A DNA stretch of 47,455 nt from an uncultured Erythrobacter sp. (GCA_913061345.1 CAJXTZ010000009.1:1-47455); one strand, 5' to 3'; numbered from the stretch's first letter, positions 14,984-25,980 are shown. Notes: generated from the sequence alone by a model not told the origin. Numbers and translations: made by a program.

Positions 14984-15331
14984 ATGCATAATATTGAAGC
15001 AGCAGCCGGAGGCGTCGTGGCTGCCGACACGCAGAAATCTGTCGAGGCCGTCGATCAGGCGGTGCTGAACCTCGCCAATCTGTGCGCGAGTATCGTCGAA
15101 GTGAGCAAGGCCTCTCGCCTGCCGATCAGCACGGCCCAGCGTGCGCTTGCCAGCACTGGCGCAAGCCTGACGAGCCTCATCGCCACAAGGGCAGAAATGA
15201 GCGATGCGACGCGTGAGCTGACAGCTATCCAGCGCAAATCGAACTTGCGGGAAACGGGCTTCGGTTGTCCGGGCGGTTTTCCTGAAAGTGGACATGCGAC
15301 GCAACCACTGGTCGCCCAGAACGCCGACTGA
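14984..15331 (+). CDS. small helical protein paired with the membrane HTH regulator
   Basis: The 115-residue product is Ala-, Ser- and Thr-rich and helical (EAVDQAVLNLANLCASIVEV, then LPISTAQRALASTGASLTSLI), with no signal peptide or membrane segment, and a disordered C-terminus with a lone Cys (FGCPGGF). AAGGAAAG upstream supports ATG 14984; an earlier ATG 14927 overlaps the HTH gene and encodes a poor leader. I recognise no family. Amphipathic helices of this kind can bind membranes or pack as bundles. Its position suggests work with the membrane-tethered regulator upstream. Confidence 0.65.
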   Translation: MHNIEAAAGGVVAADTQKSVEAVDQAVLNLANLCASIVEVSKASRLPISTAQRALASTGASLTSLIATRAEMSDATRELTAIQRKSNLRETGFGCPGGFPESGHATQPLVAQNAD

Positions 15332-15339
15332 CGTTGCCG

Positions 15340-15756
15340 ATGATCGTCTCGCTTGCCTTCTGGTCTTTGCTTTTATGCGCGACTGCTATCGGATGGCACG
15401 CGGGCGATCGACGGGATTACGGAATTCTCATTGCGATCGTTTCGGCGGCGCTATTGACGAACATTCTCCAAGCGACGCTCGTTTTCCCATTGGAGAACAT
15501 CCTCGTCACAACGGTCAATATCGCACTGCTGGTAATTCTCTGGCGTTTCGCGATGCTCTCTCAACGCTACTGGCCGATATGGTTCACCGGCATGCACGCA
15601 GCCACGTGTTTTCTTGGTGTGGTAGCCTTGTTGCTACCGCCGGGAGGAAATCGTGCGATATTGGAAATGGCGGCGGCCTTCTGGGCGATCCCGGCACTAT
15701 CGGTAATGACGATAGGCCTCATGCTTGACCAGAAGGCAGCTTCCAAGATAAGCTGA
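15340..15756 (+). CDS. four-helix membrane protein
   Basis: The 138-residue product has four to five hydrophobic helices (IVSLAFWSLLLCATAIGWHA, ILIAIVSAALLTNILQATLV, TTVNIALLVILWRFAML and a C-terminal pair). No family is recognised. ATG 15340 is used; TTG 15334 in frame is closer to the preceding stop and could allow coupling. As the third gene of the HTH unit it may be a membrane partner or sensor for the tethered regulator, which is inference from position only. It converges on thiC with 10 bases between the genes. Confidence 0.65.
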   Translation: MIVSLAFWSLLLCATAIGWHAGDRRDYGILIAIVSAALLTNILQATLVFPLENILVTTVNIALLVILWRFAMLSQRYWPIWFTGMHAATCFLGVVALLLPPGGNRAILEMAAAFWAIPALSVMTIGLMLDQKAASKIS

Positions 15757-15766
15757 AACCGGCAGT

Positions 15767-17838
<2,072 letters not shown>

Positions 17839-17894
17839 GATGCACATCGTCTAGTCGGTGAAAGCCTTCACGGCAAGCCACCTGGCGCAGGGGG

Positions 17895-19745
17895 CTATCG
17901 CCCGCCTGCTGCCACCCACGCATCGATCTTGGCTTCCAGCACCGGCAGCGGCACCATACCGGTGTTGAGTATCTGATCGTGGAATCGGCGCACGTCGAAA
18001 TCATCGCCCAGTGCGGCCTCCGCTTCGCCGCGCAGTTCCTTTATTTTCAGCTCGCCCACCTTGTACGCCAGCGCCTGCCCCGGCATCACGATGTAGCGCG
18101 CTGTTTCCGTCTCGGCGAAATCGCGGGCGATGCCGTTGTCGACCATGTATTCGATGGCCCTCTCGCGGCTCCATCCCTTGGCATGCATGCCGGTGTCCAC
18201 CACCAGCCGCACGGCGCGCAGCAATTCACCGCCACCCAGGTAGTTTATACGCTCTACCGGGTCGTCATACAAACCAACCTCATAGCCGAGGGATTCGGCA
18301 TAAAGACCCCACCCCTCGGAAAAGGCGGTGTAGCCATCGTAGCGCATGAAATCGGGAATTTCCTCGTTCTCATAAGCGAACATGATCTGGAAATGATGGC
18401 CCGGATTGCCTTCGTGCATATAGAGGCTGACCGATGTGCCAAGCTCGCGTTCGGCAACGTTGTAGCCGGAGAAGAAGAACGTGCCTGGCCGCATGGTTTC
18501 GGCATCGCCGGGGAAATATGACGCTGCGAGGCTGTAGGCTTCGCGATAGGGTTCGTATGGTTCTATGCGCAGCGGCGTTTCCGGCTGGCGCAGGAACAGG
18601 CGATCCATCTGCGGGTCGACCAGCGCAGCCGTTTCGTACCACGCTTCCTGCAATTCGGCCTTGGTGTCGTATGTCTCCCCGGTGCGATCACCCGCCTCCT
18701 GCCGTGCGATGTCCAGCGCGGCGTTGATCCGCGCGACTTCGGCAAGACCCGTGGCATGAACCTCGTCCGCGGTCAGCGGCAGCGTGGTCATTTCCTGAAT
18801 GCGGTAGTTGTAATAGGCCTCCCCACCAGGGGTCGCTGTAGCGGCGATCGTATCGCGGGCCAGCGGCAGGTAAGTGTCCGCCAGATAGGCCCGCAGCTTG
18901 GCCAGTGCGGGCATCAGCGTGCCGGCCACTGCCTGCGTGAGATCGGCCCGCGCGCTGACACGTTCGTCTTCGCTGAAACCTTCGGGCAGGTTGGCCAGCG
19001 GCGCGAAATACGGATTTTGCTCCGCTGGAGCATTCAGCACCGTATCAAGCTGGCTGATCATGATTTCGACAGAAAGCCGGGGCAAGGTGATGCCCTGCTG
19101 CGCGCCTGCATCGAAACGGGCTATCGACTGGTCGATGATCTTCGCCAGTTCGCCGTGCCGGGCGATGTTGTTGTCGTAATCTTCCATCGTTTCGAACGGC
19201 ATGAAGGCACCGGGCACTGACAGGATAGGATATTGTGTGTGCAATCCGCTGAAGTGGTCGATCGGCAGCGCCAGCCGCGTTTGCAGGATTTCCGGCCGCG
19301 TTCCCGCAAGCGTGCGCTGCTTTGCGTATTCGAACGTGTCGTAGGCGATCGCGTCGGTGGCGTTCAGGGTGCTTCGGTCGATCGTAGCCAGGGTCGCAAG
19401 GTCAGCTTGCGCCGCCTCGCGTTCTGCGGCGAAGGACGCGGGCGAATAGTCGTCCAGCCTGTCGGCATTGGAGAAATCGCCGCGCAGGAAAGCATTGACC
19501 GGCTCGCGCTCCAGTTCTGCCGCACTGCTGGCCTCGAACAGGGCATGAAGCCGCTGACTTTCCGCGTTGGCGACCGTGCTGGCAGCCATGCCGGTTTCCG
19601 CGTTCGTCTGCATTGGCTGAGGTGTCGTACACGCCGACATGGCCAATGCAGCGGCGATAGTTGCAAGCGATGCGGGCGCGGTGCGGAACTGCTTTTTGAT
19701 GACTACTTTCTCCGGTTCATGCTGTTTGCAGATTGATGCGGACAT
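17895..19745 (-). CDS. DUF885 family zinc peptidase-like lipoprotein
   Basis: The protein has a DUF885 domain with a gluzincin-like metal site: YMHEGNPGHHFQ (HExxxHH-type) and, further on, AFSEGWGLYAE with the third ligand Glu. Homologues are presumed exported peptidases of unknown substrate. The mature part follows a signal IKKQFRTAPASLATI...AMSACTTP with a lipobox. ATG 19745 lacks a ribosome binding site and adds 15 hydrophilic residues before the signal. A better placed GGAGA lies about ten bases before an ATC at 19698-19700, which would give a textbook lipoprotein signal. The true start is thus uncertain. It diverges from the AbgT-family gene. Confidence 0.88.
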   Translation of the reverse strand: MSASICKQHEPEKVVIKKQFRTAPASLATIAAALAMSACTTPQPMQTNAETGMAASTVANAESQRLHALFEASSAAELEREPVNAFLRGDFSNADRLDDYSPASFAAEREAAQADLATLATIDRSTLNATDAIAYDTFEYAKQRTLAGTRPEILQTRLALPIDHFSGLHTQYPILSVPGAFMPFETMEDYDNNIARHGELAKIIDQSIARFDAGAQQGITLPRLSVEIMISQLDTVLNAPAEQNPYFAPLANLPEGFSEDERVSARADLTQAVAGTLMPALAKLRAYLADTYLPLARDTIAATATPGGEAYYNYRIQEMTTLPLTADEVHATGLAEVARINAALDIARQEAGDRTGETYDTKAELQEAWYETAALVDPQMDRLFLRQPETPLRIEPYEPYREAYSLAASYFPGDAETMRPGTFFFSGYNVAERELGTSVSLYMHEGNPGHHFQIMFAYENEEIPDFMRYDGYTAFSEGWGLYAESLGYEVGLYDDPVERINYLGGGELLRAVRLVVDTGMHAKGWSRERAIEYMVDNGIARDFAETETARYIVMPGQALAYKVGELKIKELRGEAEAALGDDFDVRRFHDQILNTGMVPLPVLEAKIDAWVAAGGR

Positions 19746-19829
19746 AGTGGCCGTTTGGCAAGGCGAACTTGCGCTTGGCAGCAATGCCGTTACGCAACGC
19801 CGCTTCACTGTTCGCGCACAGGACCGTTT

Positions 19830-21428
19830 ATGACAGAATTCCCCACGCCCACTGCCGAATACAAGCAGGGCAAACGCAATGCTTTCACCCGTTTTCTGGA
19901 CGGGGTGGAATGGCTGGGCAATCTGCTGCCGCACCCGGTATCGCTATTTGCCCTGCTGGCCCTGGGCATCGTGCTGCTGTCGGGCCTGCTCGGCTGGATG
20001 GGGGTGGCGGTGACAGACCCGCGCCCCGCCGGATCGCCCAACGTGGCAGAGGACGGCATGATCCGCGCGGTCAGCCTGATGAACGGCGACGGGTTGCGGC
20101 GTATCTTTACCGGCCTCGTGGACAACTTCACCAGCTTCGCCCCGCTGGGCGTGGTGCTGGTGGCGATGCTGGGCGTGGGCGTGGCGGAGAAATCGGGCCT
20201 TTTGTCCGCTGCCGTGCGAAGCATGGTGCTGGGTGCCCCGCCCAAGCTGGTGACAGTGGCCATCGTCTTTGCCGGCATCATCTCCAACACCGCGAGCGAG
20301 GTGGGGTATGTCGTTCTGATCCCGCTGGGCGGCGCGATCTATTATGCGCTGGGCCGCCATCCGCTGGCGGGCATGGCGGCGGCCTTTGCCGGGGTTTCCG
20401 GCGGCTACAGCGCCAACCTGCTGATCGGCACGATCGACCCGCTGCTGGCCGGGATTACGCAGGAAGCCGCGCAGTTGATCGACCCCGACTATACCGTGCT
20501 GGCAACCGCCAACTGGTACTTCATGTTCGTCTCCACCTTCCTTGTGGCCGGCATCGGTTCGCTGGTTTCGATCTATATCGTGGAGCCGAAGCTGGGACCG
20601 TACAATCCCGAAAAAGCCGACCCCGACGTGCTGGACGACGGGATGATGCAGCCGCTGACCGATACAGAACGCAAGGGCCTGCGCTGGGCGGGCGTTGCCC
20701 TTCTGGGTGTGCTGGGCCTGATGGCGCTGACTCTGGTTCCCGAATGGGGCGTGCTGCGCAATGCGGAAACGGGCGACCGGATGGATTCGCCTTTCTTCGA
20801 TGGCTTCGTGGTCTGGATCCTGATCTTCTTCATCGCCATCGGTTATGCCTATGGCCGCGCCACCGGCTCCATGAAGACGGACCGCGACGTGATCGATGCC
20901 ATGTCCGCCGCGCTGTCGGCGCTGGGTCTGTATATCGTGCTGGTGTTCTTCGCCGCGCAGTTCGTGGCCTTTTTCGGCTGGACCAACCTTGGCGCGATCA
21001 CCGCTGTCACGGGGGCCAACTTCCTCGTCGAAAGCGGCATGACCGGGCCGGTGGTGTTCTTCGCCTTCATCGCGATCTGCGCGATTATCAATCTCTCGCT
21101 CGGCTCGGCATCTGCACAGTGGGCCGTTACCGCGCCCATCTTCGTGCCCATGCTGATGCTGATCGGCTATGCGCCCGAAGCGATCCAGGCAGCCTATCGT
21201 ATCGGCGATTCCACCACTAACATCATCACCCCGATGATGAGCTATTTCGGCCTGATCCTGGCCTGGGCCACGCGCTATCAGAAGGATCTGGGCGTAGGTA
21301 CGCTGATCGCGATGATGCTGCCTTACACTATCTTCTTCATCACCGCGTGGAGCGTGTTCTTCTACCTGTGGACCTTTGTTTTCGGTCTGCCGGTAGGGCC
21401 GGGTTCACCAACCTTCTACAACCCCTGA
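19830..21428 (+). CDS. AbgT family transporter
   Basis: The 532-residue inner-membrane protein has the AbgT architecture, with about 11 helices. Landmarks are FLDGVEWLGNLLPHP at the N-terminus, LGVVLVAMLGVGVAEKSGLL, AFAGVSGGYSANLLIGTIDP, LGSASAQWAVTAPIFVPM and GDSTTNIITPMMSYFGLIL. Characterised members import p-aminobenzoyl-glutamate (E. coli AbgT) or export p-aminobenzoate and sulfonamides (MtrF, YdaH). The substrate cannot be decided from sequence, and the hydrolase genes abgA and abgB are not here. The neighbouring DUF885 peptidase is divergent and could supply peptides, which is speculation. Confidence 0.92.
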   Translation: MTEFPTPTAEYKQGKRNAFTRFLDGVEWLGNLLPHPVSLFALLALGIVLLSGLLGWMGVAVTDPRPAGSPNVAEDGMIRAVSLMNGDGLRRIFTGLVDNFTSFAPLGVVLVAMLGVGVAEKSGLLSAAVRSMVLGAPPKLVTVAIVFAGIISNTASEVGYVVLIPLGGAIYYALGRHPLAGMAAAFAGVSGGYSANLLIGTIDPLLAGITQEAAQLIDPDYTVLATANWYFMFVSTFLVAGIGSLVSIYIVEPKLGPYNPEKADPDVLDDGMMQPLTDTERKGLRWAGVALLGVLGLMALTLVPEWGVLRNAETGDRMDSPFFDGFVVWILIFFIAIGYAYGRATGSMKTDRDVIDAMSAALSALGLYIVLVFFAAQFVAFFGWTNLGAITAVTGANFLVESGMTGPVVFFAFIAICAIINLSLGSASAQWAVTAPIFVPMLMLIGYAPEAIQAAYRIGDSTTNIITPMMSYFGLILAWATRYQKDLGVGTLIAMMLPYTIFFITAWSVFFYLWTFVFGLPVGPGSPTFYNP

Positions 21429-21453
21429 TAGCGCCGCTGCGGATCAAGCCTGA

Positions 21454-22074
21454 ATGACGATGCTGTACCGCCTTGACGCCGACGCGCCGGCAATCGGCCA
21501 TGCTTTCGGGGTGGATGCGCGCGGCGATCCGTGGACTGGCGGCTATATTGCGCCACAAGGATTTGCGCCGGTGATAACCGCAGGACGTGAATTCATCGCG
21601 GGTCCGATGGAGGAACGCCAGCCGTGGCGTATGGTGCCGCGCATGTGGGGTGTGCCGCCGCCGCCATTAGCCCCAGATCCTTCGCGTCTGGTATTGACCG
21701 TGCGCAATCATGATAACCCGTTCTGGATCGGCAATCTGCGCAATCCGGAGTTCCGCTGCCTGGTGCCGGCCACCGCCTTCATGGAGTGGGGACGCACCGG
21801 GCCGGATGGCAAGCGTCGCCAGCACTGGTTTGCCTGCACTGACCAGCCGCTGTTCGCCATGGCGGGCGTGTGGAAGGATAGCGAGGTGCCCGGTCTGGCT
21901 CTGCTGACAGCTTCGCCCAACGCCGCGTTGAAACAAGCAGGCCGCGATGTCATGCCCGCCATCCTGCGGCCAGACCGGGGCGCCTGGGCCGCGTGGTTGC
22001 ATGGCGGCTGGGACACAGCGCACAAGCTGCTTCAGCCCTATTCCTCGTCGCTCATGCAATCGGTGGAACGCTAG
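21454..22074 (+). CDS. SRAP (YedK/HMCES) family protein lacking the catalytic cysteine
   Basis: The 206-residue product has the SRAP fold: LYRLDADAPAIGHAFGV, RMVPRMWGVPPPP, VRNHDNPFWIGNLRNPEFRCLVPATAFMEWGR (in pieces) and GRDVMPAIL. Active YedK and HMCES proteins begin Met-Cys, where the processed N-terminal Cys2 traps abasic sites in single-stranded DNA. Here residue 2 is Thr. The catalytic His before R-MP-x-L is also absent (KQAGRDVMP, residues 160-167). Asn85 and Glu111 remain. The protein may still bind DNA but should not form the thiazolidine crosslink. ATG 21454 is only 25 bases after the AbgT-family stop, so cotranscription is possible. Confidence 0.85.
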   Translation: MTMLYRLDADAPAIGHAFGVDARGDPWTGGYIAPQGFAPVITAGREFIAGPMEERQPWRMVPRMWGVPPPPLAPDPSRLVLTVRNHDNPFWIGNLRNPEFRCLVPATAFMEWGRTGPDGKRRQHWFACTDQPLFAMAGVWKDSEVPGLALLTASPNAALKQAGRDVMPAILRPDRGAWAAWLHGGWDTAHKLLQPYSSSLMQSVER

Positions 22075-22075
22075 C

Positions 22076-22474
22076 TCAAAATCGCAGCATTGCCACGCAG
22101 ACCAGCACGATGCCAAGACCTGCCGCAAACAGCGCCCACATGCGGTTCACGGCCCCCATCATGGCGCTGGCAAAATGCAGGAACGGACGCCCGAAAGCCA
22201 GGATCACCAAGCCTTCAAGAACCATGCCGCCACCCATCACGCTGATGACAATGGAGAGCCAGTCGCCCGGCTGCCAGGGATTGACGAGATAGACCGCCGC
22301 ACCGAGGGAAAGCACCACGATCCCGGTGAGGAAGCGCAGCGCCTCGCTGCTTTCGAAACCGTCGAGCATCGCGGCCCAGCTACCGGGTGCACGCAATTCG
22401 CCCACTGCCGCTGCCAGGGCATACAGCCCGGTGAACAATGCGATCCATGCAGGAATATCCGTCGCTTCGGCCAT
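22076..22474 (-). CDS. four-helix membrane protein of unknown function
   Basis: The 132-residue product has four hydrophobic helices, with IPAWIALFTGLYALAAAVGEL, FLTGIVVLSLGAAVYLV, WLSIVISVMGGGMVLEGLVIL and WALFAAGLGIVLVCVAM as the membrane parts. Conserved polar residues are few. No family is recognised. It lies 85 bases downstream of the gene at 22560 on the same strand. GGAGAACGACA precedes ATG 22474. It converges on the SRAP gene with one base between stop codons. Confidence 0.7.
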   Translation of the reverse strand: MAEATDIPAWIALFTGLYALAAAVGELRAPGSWAAMLDGFESSEALRFLTGIVVLSLGAAVYLVNPWQPGDWLSIVISVMGGGMVLEGLVILAFGRPFLHFASAMMGAVNRMWALFAAGLGIVLVCVAMLRF

Positions 22475-22559
22475 TGTCGTTCTCCTCTGCGAAGGACAGA
22501 CTAGGCCGATCGCGCCACTTCGTCCAATCGCGGCGGACGGCCTTTCATCGCGAAAGACG

Positions 22560-23195
22560 TTACGTCGCTTTGATCGCAATCCCGCGCGTGGCGGGCACCA
22601 GCACCAGCGCCAGCAGCAATGTTGCCGCCGTGCCTGCGCCGCCTGCAAGGTAAGTCATCTGCGCATCCAGAACGATGGCAAGACCATTCAGCACTACCGC
22701 GACAAGTCCTGCCAATGCGGCGAGGATTCCCATGACACGGGTTGCGCCGTTTCCATCCTTCCACAGCGTTGCGCCGACCGCCAGTGCAGCGATGCCGAAC
22801 GCCGCCTTGCCAGCGAAATACAACAGGAAAGCCATGGCCAGCACGGCAGAGAAAACCGGGGCCAGCGCTTCGCCACCATCTCCAAGCGGGGCGAACATTA
22901 CAAGCCCCATCCCTGCCTGTATGGTGTTGAGTATACCACCTGTCGCAATGGCCGCACCGATCAGCGGCCGCACCCGAACAAGAGCAAGCCCGGTGATCGA
23001 AACCGCCAGGAAAGCCAGCACCTCCAGCGACCAGATGATTTGCCTGTCGGGTTCCATCCCGAGGTTCCCCACCGTGACATAAATAATCTGGGTCGCCACG
23101 GATGCAGTCAGCGCGATGGCCGTGACCTGGGCGATACGGAGGAGATAAGCGGGCACATGTTGCGTCATTTGCGATTCCGATCTGGTGGAAGCCAT
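22560..23195 (-). CDS. multi-pass membrane protein of unknown function
   Basis: The 211-residue product has six hydrophobic helices and a compact loop (GNLGMEPDRQIIW) between helices 1 and 2. The arrangement LIGAAIATGGILNTIQAGMG and MFAPLGDGGEALAPVFSAVL is characteristic of a membrane protein family I cannot name with certainty. ATG 23195 and ATG 23168 are both possible and neither has a strong ribosome binding site. It is divergent from the S9 peptidase gene. Function is unknown. Confidence 0.7.
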   Translation of the reverse strand: MASTRSESQMTQHVPAYLLRIAQVTAIALTASVATQIIYVTVGNLGMEPDRQIIWSLEVLAFLAVSITGLALVRVRPLIGAAIATGGILNTIQAGMGLVMFAPLGDGGEALAPVFSAVLAMAFLLYFAGKAAFGIAALAVGATLWKDGNGATRVMGILAALAGLVAVVLNGLAIVLDAQMTYLAGGAGTAATLLLALVLVPATRGIAIKAT

Positions 23196-23325
23196 TACAC
23201 ATCCGCTTCGTCCATCCAGCCCCGGCGGTTACCTTTCCTCGCCAAAAGCAGGCATTTGCGCTGTGGCTTGAGCGCGCTATGGACGGTTGCAACTGTAACA
23301 GACCACAAGAGGATTAGCCTAGCAC

Positions 23326-25371
23326 ATGACTCTCCTACGTTCTGCCCTGCTCGCATCGGCACTGACACTTCCCGCCACGCCTGCGCTCGCCCGTGACATG
23401 ACACCCGAGGACGTAGTGCGTATCGAATACACCGGTACCGTGGCCGTTTCGCAAGATGGCAGCCACGTTGCATATACCCGCGTGCATTCGCCCGACGTGA
23501 CGACGGGAGAGGACAACGGCACGCCCGACCAGCAGTTGTTCCTGGCAGACGGCGCGATGGACGTACGCGCCTATCTGCCGGAAGACATGAGCGTCTCTTC
23601 CATCGGCTTCACTCCGGACGGATCGATGGCCACGTTCCTGTGGAGCGCCGAGGATGACGACCGCGCCGTATGGGGCATTCCGGTCGATGGCGGTTCCTAC
23701 CGCAAGCTGGCAGGCGTCAGCGATGTGGCCGTGCGCAGCTATGCCTTCTCTCCCGATGGCGGCCAGATTTACATGCTCACCGCCGCGGCGCCGGATGAGG
23801 ATCGCGATTCCGAAGCCGAGGACGGCTTCAATTCCGTGGTTTACGAAGAAGAGTTCGAATTGAACCGCATGTTCGTGGCCGACGTTGCCCAGGCCATGAC
23901 TGGCGGCGACGTGGATGCAGAGCCGCGCGAGCTCGACGTGCCCGGCTATGTCAGCAGCTTCGACCTGTCGCCCGATGGCGAGACCGCGATGATCGTTTCA
24001 GCCCCCTCGCCGCTGGTGGACGATTCCCTTACCTCACAGCGCGTTCACCTGCTCAGTCTGGTGTCCGGCGACCTGGTGACGGTAGAAACTCCGGGCAAAC
24101 TGGGCGACGTGGAATTCTCCCCCGATGGCAGGCAGCTTTCGCTGATTGCCGGCGTCGATGAGAACGATCCCGCCGCCACCACGCTGCACCTGGTGGACAC
24201 GGCAACGGGCAATTATCGTGCGCTAAACGAAGGCGCAGCAGAAGCGGCGGTGGATACCGAGTGGATGGCCGACGGTCGCCTTGCCGCCATCATTCACGTC
24301 GGCGCGCAAAGCGTTCTGCGCTTCTATTCCGACAGCGGTGACGAGGAACGCGAGTTCAACCCCGGCGACCTGATCCTCACCAGTCTGGAGCAGGGCGGCA
24401 ACCGCCTCGTGGTGGAAGCCAATTCTCCTGAACATCCGAACGAACTGTTCGCGTTTAACCGCGGCGAATTCACCCGCTGGACCAACCATAACCCGTGGCT
24501 GTCCGAGATCGACTTCGGAGAGCAGCGCACCTATACCTATCAGGCCCGCGACGGGCAGGAAGTGGAAGGCATCCTGATCCTGCCGGTCGACGGCGTTCCC
24601 AGCGGTGGTGCGCCCACGATCTTCGATGTTCACGGCGGCCCCGAAGCGCACGAAAGCAACGGCTGGGTCACCAATTACAGCGGGCCGGGACAGGTCGCCG
24701 CAGGTCAGGGCTATGCCGTGTTCCTGCCCAACTACCGTGGCTCCACCGCCTATGGCGTGGACTTTTCCAAGCAGCACTCTGGCAATTACACCGATCCCGA
24801 ATTCACCGATCTGGTGGATGCGAAGAACTTCCTTGTCGAAATGGGCATCGCCGATCCGGATCGCGTCGGCATTACCGGCGGCTCCTATGGCGGATATGCC
24901 ACGGCATGGTCGTCCACCTATAATTCGGAAGAATTTGCCGCGGGCGTGATGTTCGTGGGCATTTCCAACCAGATCAGCAAGGTGGGCACGGGCGACATTC
25001 CCAACGAGATGTACCTTGTCCACGCGCGCCAGTGGCCTTGGGAGGATTGGCAGCACTTCCTCGAAGTCAGCCCGATCTACTACACCGACCGCGCCGATAC
25101 GCCGCTGCTGATCATGCACGGCACCGCCGATACCCGCGTCGATCCGGGCCAGAGCCTGGAACTGTATCGCTATATCAAGCTGCGCCGTCCCGACACGCCG
25201 CTGCGCCATGTGCAGTATCCCGGCGAAGGGCACGGCAATGCCAACGCGGCTGCGCGTTACGACTACAACCTGCGCATGATGCGCTGGTTCGATAACTACC
25301 TGATGACGGGCGACCGCGATGCACCGCTACCGCCCAGCCGCCCGGAACTGATGATCGACGACGACGAGTAA
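23326..25371 (+). CDS. exported S9 family (prolyl oligopeptidase-type) peptidase
   Basis: The 681-residue protein has a Sec signal peptide (MTLLRSALLASALTLPATPALA), a beta-propeller region built of repeated SPDG motifs (for example FTPDGSMA, FSPDGGQ, LSPDGE, FSPDGRQ) and a C-terminal alpha/beta-hydrolase domain from about residue 400. The catalytic triad is visible: Ser in GGSYGGYATAW (about 520), Asp in GTADTRVDPGQS (about 605) and His in GEGHGNAN (about 635). Such enzymes cleave short peptides or acyl-peptides in the periplasm. A strong terminator follows the stop codon by 17 bases. Confidence 0.95.
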   Translation: MTLLRSALLASALTLPATPALARDMTPEDVVRIEYTGTVAVSQDGSHVAYTRVHSPDVTTGEDNGTPDQQLFLADGAMDVRAYLPEDMSVSSIGFTPDGSMATFLWSAEDDDRAVWGIPVDGGSYRKLAGVSDVAVRSYAFSPDGGQIYMLTAAAPDEDRDSEAEDGFNSVVYEEEFELNRMFVADVAQAMTGGDVDAEPRELDVPGYVSSFDLSPDGETAMIVSAPSPLVDDSLTSQRVHLLSLVSGDLVTVETPGKLGDVEFSPDGRQLSLIAGVDENDPAATTLHLVDTATGNYRALNEGAAEAAVDTEWMADGRLAAIIHVGAQSVLRFYSDSGDEEREFNPGDLILTSLEQGGNRLVVEANSPEHPNELFAFNRGEFTRWTNHNPWLSEIDFGEQRTYTYQARDGQEVEGILILPVDGVPSGGAPTIFDVHGGPEAHESNGWVTNYSGPGQVAAGQGYAVFLPNYRGSTAYGVDFSKQHSGNYTDPEFTDLVDAKNFLVEMGIADPDRVGITGGSYGGYATAWSSTYNSEEFAAGVMFVGISNQISKVGTGDIPNEMYLVHARQWPWEDWQHFLEVSPIYYTDRADTPLLIMHGTADTRVDPGQSLELYRYIKLRRPDTPLRHVQYPGEGHGNANAAARYDYNLRMMRWFDNYLMTGDRDAPLPPSRPELMIDDDE

Positions 25372-25387
25372 GATCGTCGCTTGACGC

Positions 25388-25428
25388 AAAAAAAGGGGAG
25401 CAGCCTTGCGGTTGCTTCCCTTTTTTTT
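25388..25428 (+). terminator. Rho-independent terminator after the S9 peptidase gene
   Basis: A run of seven A and GGG-AGCA pairs with TTGCT-CCC and a run of eight T around a short loop. The T-tract on the plus strand and the matching A-tract on the other side make it usable in both directions. Confidence 0.92.
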
Positions 25429-25443
25429 GACGAGCGATGGCTG

Positions 25444-25515
25444 ACTTTCCGGATTGGAAAGTTCTCACTTGCCAAAACGGAAAGTGACACCTAACTCTTT
25501 CCATATTGGAAAGTG
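25444..25515 (+). promoter_or_regulatory. three operator palindromes ACTTTCC-N5-GGAAAGT
   Basis: Three copies of one inverted repeat stand in a row before the membrane protein gene: ACTTTCC-N5-GGAAAGT (25444-25462), TCACTTGCC-N5-GGAAAGTGA (25465-25487, one arm with a mismatch) and CTCTTTCC-N5-GGAAAGTG (25495-25515). Centres are 23 and 29 bases apart. The last copy ends ten bases before the start codon. The obvious candidate to bind them is the winged-helix protein encoded by the second gene of this operon, giving autoregulation. That pairing is inferred from position. Confidence 0.8.
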
Positions 25516-25524
25516 AAAGGCAGC

Positions 25525-25980
25525 ATGATGGATAGCGAAGAAGCCCGCGTCGCGCTCGACAGCGTAGAACGCATCGATCGGGAAATGGCAGAACAGATGA
25601 CCTGGCCACTATGGCGTCATGCCGCCTTTGGCGCGATAGAGGCTCTGTTCCTTCTCGGCTGGGGACTGAACACGGCCGGGATGGCGCTGTGCTTCGTGGT
25701 TGCGCTGGTCGGTCTTGGCTGGATCGTCCATGATGATCGGCAGCGCTACGGGGTGTTCATCAGCGGATACTCATCAAGAGCGGCTCGCCCGGCGATCTGG
25801 TTGGCTCTCTTCATCTTCCTTGCCGGGCTAGCTGCCATCATGCTGACAGGTGGACTGCATGTCTGGACGCCATGGGTTCCTGCGGTTGTCGCAATCGTAT
25901 TCGTTGGTGAGACTTTGGCCAGCATCTGGTGGCAGAAACTTTTCCATGCTGACCTGCAACGCTCGGGCAGTCTGTCATGA
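25525..25980 (+). CDS. membrane protein cotranscribed with a winged-helix regulator
   Basis: The 151-residue product has a short acidic N-terminal helix (DSEEARVALDSVERIDREMAE, in part), then four membrane helices with a short polar loop (DDRQRYGVFISGYSSR). It recalls the small membrane proteins that sit directly beside HTH_34-type regulators in many bacteria. AAAGG precedes ATG 25525; ATG 25528 and GTG 25513 are in frame. The stop overlaps the next start (ATGA), so the two proteins are made together. Function is unknown, but a link to membrane or envelope signalling is plausible. Confidence 0.8.
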   Translation: MMDSEEARVALDSVERIDREMAEQMTWPLWRHAAFGAIEALFLLGWGLNTAGMALCFVVALVGLGWIVHDDRQRYGVFISGYSSRAARPAIWLALFIFLAGLAAIMLTGGLHVWTPWVPAVVAIVFVGETLASIWWQKLFHADLQRSGSLS

